NCBI GenBank assembly: GCA_963739985.1
Contig: CAVUCE010000004.1
Coordinates: 1 to 64,000 of the forward strand
Origin: CAVUCE01 sp963739985
Lineage (GTDB): Bacteria > Bacteroidota > Ignavibacteria > Ignavibacteriales > Ignavibacteriaceae
Direction of reading: 5' to 3'
Length of the DNA: 64,000 nucleotides
Below, in pieces: positions 60,376-64,000 of the stretch. The notes beneath the pieces are model-generated. The model did no database searches, was not told the DNA's origin, and saw only the letters and a list, made by a program, of their open reading frames with translations. Every line of letters starts with the position of its first letter. The first letter of the stretch is position 1. The translations under genes and the position numbers were made by a program.

Positions 60376-61707
60376 TTATCTTCTACTTTTTGTTTTACCC
60401 GATTTCATGAATCCATCATAGTGTCTCATCAACAAATGAGATTCAACTTGTTGAAGAGTATCTAAGGCAACACCAACAATAATCAAAAGGCTAGTTCCAC
60501 CAAAGAATTGGGCGAATCTCATTGAAACTCCCCAACCAGCAACAAATGCCGGAAGAATAGCTACTATTGCCAAAAATATTGATCCAGGTAAAGTTATTTT
60601 TGTTAAAATATTATCAATAAACTCTGATGTCTGTTTTCCAGGTCTTATGCCGGGAATAAATCCACCTTGCTTTTTCATATTATCGGCTACGTCTTTAGGA
60701 TTAAAAGCAATAGCTGTATAAAAATAGGTGAAGAATATAATCATAATTGCATAGATAACCGAATAAACAGGCGATGTAAATTGAAAATACTTCGACAAAG
60801 TTTGTAAAAAATCATTATTCGGGAAAAACTGCAATATAGTTGCCGGAATAAACATAATTGATTGAGCAAATATGATAGGCATAACACCCGCAGTATTTAC
60901 TCTAAGCGGAATATACTGAGTAACTCCGCCATAAACTTTTCTTCCAACAACCCTTTTAGCGTACTGAACCGGAATTCTACGTGTGCCTTGTGTAACAAGA
61001 ACAACTCCGGCAATAATAAATACCATTAAGATTAAGATTACAATTTCAACCACTAAGCTTCTTGAACCATCCGTGATTAAACGAAATTCATCTAATACCG
61101 CAAACGGGAAACGATCTATAATTCCGATAAAAATTATCAACGATATACCATTCCCAATTCCTTTATCGGTGATCTGTTCACCTAGCCACATCATAAACAC
61201 AGTGCCCGCAGTAAGAATCAGAACCGTGGAAATTGTCCAGGCAAATCCTTGAATTGCAACAGGAACAATCGGCATTCCTTGAATATTCTCATTTATCAAC
61301 TTTATAGTTACACCCCAAGCTTGCAAAGCGGAAATAAAAACAGTACCGTAACGTGTAAGTTGAGTAATTTTCTTTCTTCCGTCTTCACCTTCTTGCTGAA
61401 GTTTCTGAAAGTAAGGAACTACAGCACCTAAAAGCTGTATGATAATTGAGGCGGAAATGTATGGCATAATTCCTAATGCAAAAATTGCAGCATTAGAAAA
61501 TGCGCCACCCACAAATAAATCATACAATCCAAATAGATCGTTTGAATTTGATTGCGAGCCTTTCGCCAATAATGCGGCATCTATACCCGGTAAGGTAACA
61601 TGCGCGCCTAATCTTACGATAACAAGCAAAGCCAAAGTATATAATATTCGTTGGCGAAGCTCATGAATCTTAAAAATATTTCTGAAGGTATCTGTTAATT
61701 TTGCCAT
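60376..61707 (-). CDS. secY: Protein translocase subunit SecY
   Basis: 443 residues with ten transmembrane helices. Landmarks are LGIMPYISASIIIQLL (lateral-gate helix region), QEGEDGRKKITQLTRYGT and the cytoplasmic loop GIRPGKQTSEFID. It forms the export channel with SecE and SecG for signal-peptide proteins, including the T9SS cargo described here. In the spc operon after rplO. Confidence 0.97.
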   Translation of the reverse strand: MAKLTDTFRNIFKIHELRQRILYTLALLVIVRLGAHVTLPGIDAALLAKGSQSNSNDLFGLYDLFVGGAFSNAAIFALGIMPYISASIIIQLLGAVVPYFQKLQQEGEDGRKKITQLTRYGTVFISALQAWGVTIKLINENIQGMPIVPVAIQGFAWTISTVLILTAGTVFMMWLGEQITDKGIGNGISLIIFIGIIDRFPFAVLDEFRLITDGSRSLVVEIVILILMVFIIAGVVLVTQGTRRIPVQYAKRVVGRKVYGGVTQYIPLRVNTAGVMPIIFAQSIMFIPATILQFFPNNDFLQTLSKYFQFTSPVYSVIYAIMIIFFTYFYTAIAFNPKDVADNMKKQGGFIPGIRPGKQTSEFIDNILTKITLPGSIFLAIVAILPAFVAGWGVSMRFAQFFGGTSLLIIVGVALDTLQQVESHLLMRHYDGFMKSGKTKSRR

Positions 61708-61718
61708 TTATTTCCAGA

Positions 61719-62177
61719 TTAAATCTTAGTGATAGTTCCGCCTGCAGCTTCAACTTTTTCTTTAGCGGATTGACTAAATGCGTTAACTTCTACCTTAATC
61801 TTAGCTTTTAATTCACCGTTACCAAGTAATTTCACAGGTTGTTTTATGCTGGAAATTACCCCGTATTTCTTCATAGTTTCTGCATTAAGAGTTTCGTCCT
61901 TCAATCCTTTATTATCAACTAATTGTTGAAGAGCGTCGACATTAACTACTTGGTAGTATTTTTTAAAAATGTTTGTAAATCCAAATTTAGGAATTCTTCT
62001 CTGCAGCGGCATCTGTCCACCTTCAAACCAAGCTTTGTGCTTAGCGCCGGAACGTGACATTTGTCCGTTCATACCTTTGGTTGCAGTTCCACCGTGACCG
62101 GATCCCTCGCCTCTAGCAATTCTTTTACGATTCTTTTTTGAACCCTTTGCGTATTTTAAATTACTTAGAATATCCAT
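61719..62177 (-). CDS. rplO: 50S ribosomal protein L15
   Basis: 152 residues. KKNRKRIARGEGSGHGGTAT, GMNGQMSRSGAKHKAWFEGG and QMPLQRRIPKFGF are diagnostic of L15, a large-subunit assembly protein. Normal length. It starts ten bases after rpmD. Confidence 0.97.
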   Translation of the reverse strand: MDILSNLKYAKGSKKNRKRIARGEGSGHGGTATKGMNGQMSRSGAKHKAWFEGGQMPLQRRIPKFGFTNIFKKYYQVVNVDALQQLVDNKGLKDETLNAETMKKYGVISSIKQPVKLLGNGELKAKIKVEVNAFSQSAKEKVEAAGGTITKI

Positions 62178-62187
62178 TTATAAAACC

Positions 62188-62370
62188 TTATTTAATTTCT
62201 TCCACTTTCACTAAATGTGAAACTTTATTAACCATTCCTCTAATTTGCGGAGTATCATTATGAATTACTTCCCAATTTGGTCTTCCTAAACCTAAAGCCT
62301 CAATAGTTCTTTTCTGATCTTTAGATCTATCGATGATACTCTTTACTTGTGTAACTTTTATTTTACTCAT
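62188..62370 (-). CDS. rpmD: 50S ribosomal protein L30
   Basis: 60 residues: KVTQVKSIIDRSKDQKRTIE, LGLGRPNWEVIHNDTPQIRG and a final NKVSHLVKVEEIK. L30 is a small bacterial large-subunit protein. Located between rpsE and rplO, as usual. Confidence 0.96.
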   Translation of the reverse strand: MSKIKVTQVKSIIDRSKDQKRTIEALGLGRPNWEVIHNDTPQIRGMVNKVSHLVKVEEIK

Positions 62371-62381
62371 TATAATCTCAA

Positions 62382-62888
62382 TTAAGAATTAAACAATTCG
62401 CTTATTGTAATACCACGTTTGCGCGCCATTTTTTTCGCATCAATTTGCTGAATAAGTCCGTTAAGTGTTGCTTTAACCTGGTTGTGAGGATTACTAGATC
62501 CTAAAGATTTAGTAAGAATATCCTGCACACCGGCAGCTTCAAGAACAGCACGAACTCCGCCACCAGCAATTAAACCGGTACCAGGAGAAGCAGGTTTCAA
62601 CAAGACTTTACCCGCGCCATACTTTCCTATAATTTCATGAGCAATTGTGCCCTTTATAAGAGAAACATGAACCAAACTTTTCTTTGCATCATCAATCCCT
62701 TTAGAAATAGCATCTGTAACTTCGTTAGCTTTTCCTAAACCAACTCCAACAGTTCCATTTCCGTTGCCAACAACAACAATTGCATTAAAGCTGAAACGGC
62801 GACCGCCTTTTACAACTTTTGCTACTCTGTTGATATGAACAACTTTTTCTTTGAGACCTTCGGTATCGCTTGACTTTACGTTTTTCAA
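62382..62888 (-). CDS. rpsE: 30S ribosomal protein S5
   Basis: 168 residues from TTG 62886-62888. The dsRNA-binding N-terminal domain (VHINRVAKVVKGGRRFSFNA, VVVGNGNGTVGVGLGKANEV) and the C-terminal domain (HEIIGKYGAGKVLLKPASPG, TGLIAGGGVRAVLEAAG) are complete. S5 helps decoding accuracy. Followed on the operon by rpmD with 11 bases; 113 bases separate it from the tRNA-Gln gene upstream. Confidence 0.97.
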   Translation of the reverse strand: MKNVKSSDTEGLKEKVVHINRVAKVVKGGRRFSFNAIVVVGNGNGTVGVGLGKANEVTDAISKGIDDAKKSLVHVSLIKGTIAHEIIGKYGAGKVLLKPASPGTGLIAGGGVRAVLEAAGVQDILTKSLGSSNPHNQVKATLNGLIQQIDAKKMARKRGITISELFNS

Positions 62889-62957
62889 ATTACTTCTCCA
62901 AGAACTACTCTTATGGTAATATTTATTTTCAGTTAATAATTAAAATTAAACTTTTTT

Positions 62958-62980
62958 AGAAAAGCAATTTACGCTTTTCT
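62958..62980. repeat. Hairpin between tRNA-Gln and rpsE
   Basis: AGAAAAGC (62958-62965) pairs with GCTTTTCT (62973-62980) around AATTTAC. It follows the tRNA 3' end on the transcribed strand by 20 bases, but no U-run follows the stem, so a processing signal is as likely as a terminator. Confidence 0.4.
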
Positions 62981-63000
62981 TACGACAACTAAAAAAATAG

Positions 63001-63071
63001 CTGCCGGGAGAGGATTCGAACCTCTACAGACGCCTCCAAAGGGCGTAGTCCTGCCATTAGACGACCCGGCA
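63001..63071 (-). tRNA. tRNA-Gln (anticodon TTG)
   Basis: A 71-base cloverleaf reading from T 63071: acceptor TGCCGGG pairs with CCCGGCA, discriminator G, D-loop region TCGTCTAATGGCAGGAC, anticodon stem ACGCC/GGCGT with loop CTTTGGA (anticodon TTG, reads CAA), T-loop GGTTCGAATCC. No CCA is encoded. It sits inside the ribosomal protein operon, on the same strand, seven bases after the rplR stop, which is unusual. Confidence 0.93.
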
Positions 63072-63078
63072 ATCCAAA

Positions 63079-63444
63079 TTAAAACTTTAAACCGCCTTCA
63101 CGGGCACCGTCGGCAATGGCCTGAATACGTCCGTGGTATCTATATCCATTTCTATCAAATACAACGGTATTAACTTTTTGCTCTAATGCTTTTTTAGCTA
63201 AATGAGTACCAACAATCTTACTTCTTTCAATCTTGCTTTTAGCTTTCTTAATATCTTCAGCAATTTCCTTAGACAAAGAAGAAGCCGAAACAACAGTTTT
63301 ACCTGTAGCATCGTCAATTATTTGAGCATATATATTGCCTAAACTGCGATAAATAGTTAAACGCGGTCTTTCAGAAGTACCCGAAATCTTTTTTCTTATC
63401 TTAATCTTAGAACGAAGTCTAGAATTATTATTTCTATTAATCAT
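63079..63444 (-). CDS. rplR: 50S ribosomal protein L18
   Basis: 121 residues. RLRSKIKIRKKISGTSERPR, LTIYRSLGNIYAQIIDDATG and DRNGYRYHGRIQAIADGARE are diagnostic. L18 binds 5S rRNA. Spacing: tRNA-Gln follows seven bases after its stop, and rplF precedes it by 23 bases. Confidence 0.97.
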   Translation of the reverse strand: MINRNNNSRLRSKIKIRKKISGTSERPRLTIYRSLGNIYAQIIDDATGKTVVSASSLSKEIAEDIKKAKSKIERSKIVGTHLAKKALEQKVNTVVFDRNGYRYHGRIQAIADGAREGGLKF

Positions 63445-63467
63445 TTTCTATTTAATCTCCACTAAAT

Positions 63468-64000
63468 TTATTTACCAGCAGTCTTACCAGCTTTTCTCAT
63501 AATTTGTTCGTCGGAATATTTTATTCCTTTTCCTTTATAAGGCTCAGGTTTTCTTATAGAACGAATTTTTGCAGCAACCATTCCGACAAGTTGTTTATCA
63601 ATACCCGAAATAACAATTTGGGTTTGAGTAGGAGCTTGCAAAGTAACTCCTTCAGGTGGCATAAAATAAATTGGATGAGAATAACCGATATTTACCAATA
63701 AATTTGCACCTTTAAGTTCAACTCTATAACCTACACCAACAATATCAAGAGTTTTGGTATAAGCTTCAGTTACACCTTGAACCATATTTTGTAACAAAGC
63801 TCTGGTTAATCCATGAAGAGCTTTATTTTCTTTAGTATCATCAGGTCTTGTTACAACAATTTCAGCTTCTGTAACTTCAATTTTAATATTTGGGTGAAAA
63901 CTATTTTCTAGTTCTCCTTTGGGTCCCTTAACAATTAAATGATTACCATCTTTTTTAATGGTAACACCTTTAGGTATTGTAATAGGTTTTTTACCAATTC
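63468..64000 (-). CDS. rplF: 50S ribosomal protein L6, 5' end outside window
   Basis: 177 codons visible. The minus-strand frame stays open to the window edge, reading IGKKPITIPKGVTIKKDGNH and LIVKGPKGELENSF before LLQNMVQGVTEAYTKTLDIV, so only a few N-terminal residues are missing. The C-terminal half (VELKGANLLVNIGYSHPIYF, EPYKGKGIKYSDEQIMRKAG) is the conserved rRNA-binding part. Confidence 0.96.
   Translation of the reverse strand, partial: IGKKPITIPKGVTIKKDGNHLIVKGPKGELENSFHPNIKIEVTEAEIVVTRPDDTKENKALHGLTRALLQNMVQGVTEAYTKTLDIVGVGYRVELKGANLLVNIGYSHPIYFMPPEGVTLQAPTQTQIVISGIDKQLVGMVAAKIRSIRKPEPYKGKGIKYSDEQIMRKAGKTAGK

Noticed and set aside
1..64000. CRISPR array, rRNA genes or large repeats
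   Set aside because: No regularly spaced repeats and no rRNA-like segments were seen.

Overview
The window comes from a low-GC (roughly one-third G+C) member of the Ignavibacteria/Chlorobi side of the Bacteroidota. The strongest evidence is three secreted proteins ending in the type IX secretion (T9SS) sorting domain with the 'NYPNPFNP' signature and a terminal 'KLVLLK'-like tail, together with a short Bacteroidota-type primary sigma factor, an adenosylcobalamin-dependent ribonucleotide reductase and frequent TTG starts. This is a taxonomic inference from protein style; no 16S gene is present.

Layout. 1-1962: 3' part of an alpha-glucan phosphorylase gene. 1990-8206: a decayed accessory island holding a frameshifted cation-diffusion-facilitator gene, a nonsense-interrupted small gene, a cupredoxin-like lipoprotein, an IS3-family transposase remnant, a YefM/Phd antitoxin with a frameshifted RelE/ParE-type toxin, a C39-like peptidase fragment and a tyrosine recombinase. 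The island ends at a tRNA-Thr gene, a common integration target. 8343-11057: CorC/HlyC-type membrane protein, DUF971 protein and SpoU rRNA methyltransferase. 11101-18341: three T9SS cargo proteins (beta-propeller, GHL10-type glycoside hydrolase, GH13 amylase), which with the phosphorylase suggest glucan metabolism. Beside the amylase lies a decayed duplicate of its 3' end carrying a 29-bp near-perfect palindrome. 18647-26160: ornithine aminotransferase, a large hybrid histidine kinase, PAP2 phosphatase, GNAT acetyltransferase, FabF and a beta-barrel protein. 26353-31444: SulP transporter followed by a molybdate importer (modA, a separate two-mop protein, modB, modC) and a TlpA-like thioredoxin. 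31447-33940: LolA-like protein and an ABC-2 exporter. 34433-38014: nrdJ. 38087-50099: an RND efflux system (permease, adaptor, TolC), a YncE-like propeller, a second PAP2 protein, a PepSY-like protein, a rhodanese, an OmpR/HisKA two-component pair and an NlpC/P60 lipoprotein, all on the minus strand. 50105-55471: primary sigma factor, two EutN/CcmL microcompartment vertex proteins, a PIN/AbrB-like pair, phosphopentomutase (deoB) and a GAF/degenerate-GGDEF protein. 55567-64000: engB and the alpha/spc ribosomal operon from rplQ back to rplF, with a tRNA-Gln gene embedded between rpsE and rplR and no adk between secY and map.

Most interesting points. (1) Two microcompartment pentamer genes lie in a tight string with deoB and a VapBC-like pair directly upstream of the primary sigma factor gene; deoB supplies deoxyribose-5-phosphate, the DeoC substrate that yields acetaldehyde, so an aldehyde-handling compartment is plausible. 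(2) A palindrome encoding V-D-A-N-F-A-S-T sits in the linker of a T9SS sorting-domain copy, and a decayed version sits in the intact amylase, suggesting a coding-compatible palindromic element resembling Rickettsia palindromic elements. (3) A tRNA gene sits inside the spc operon.
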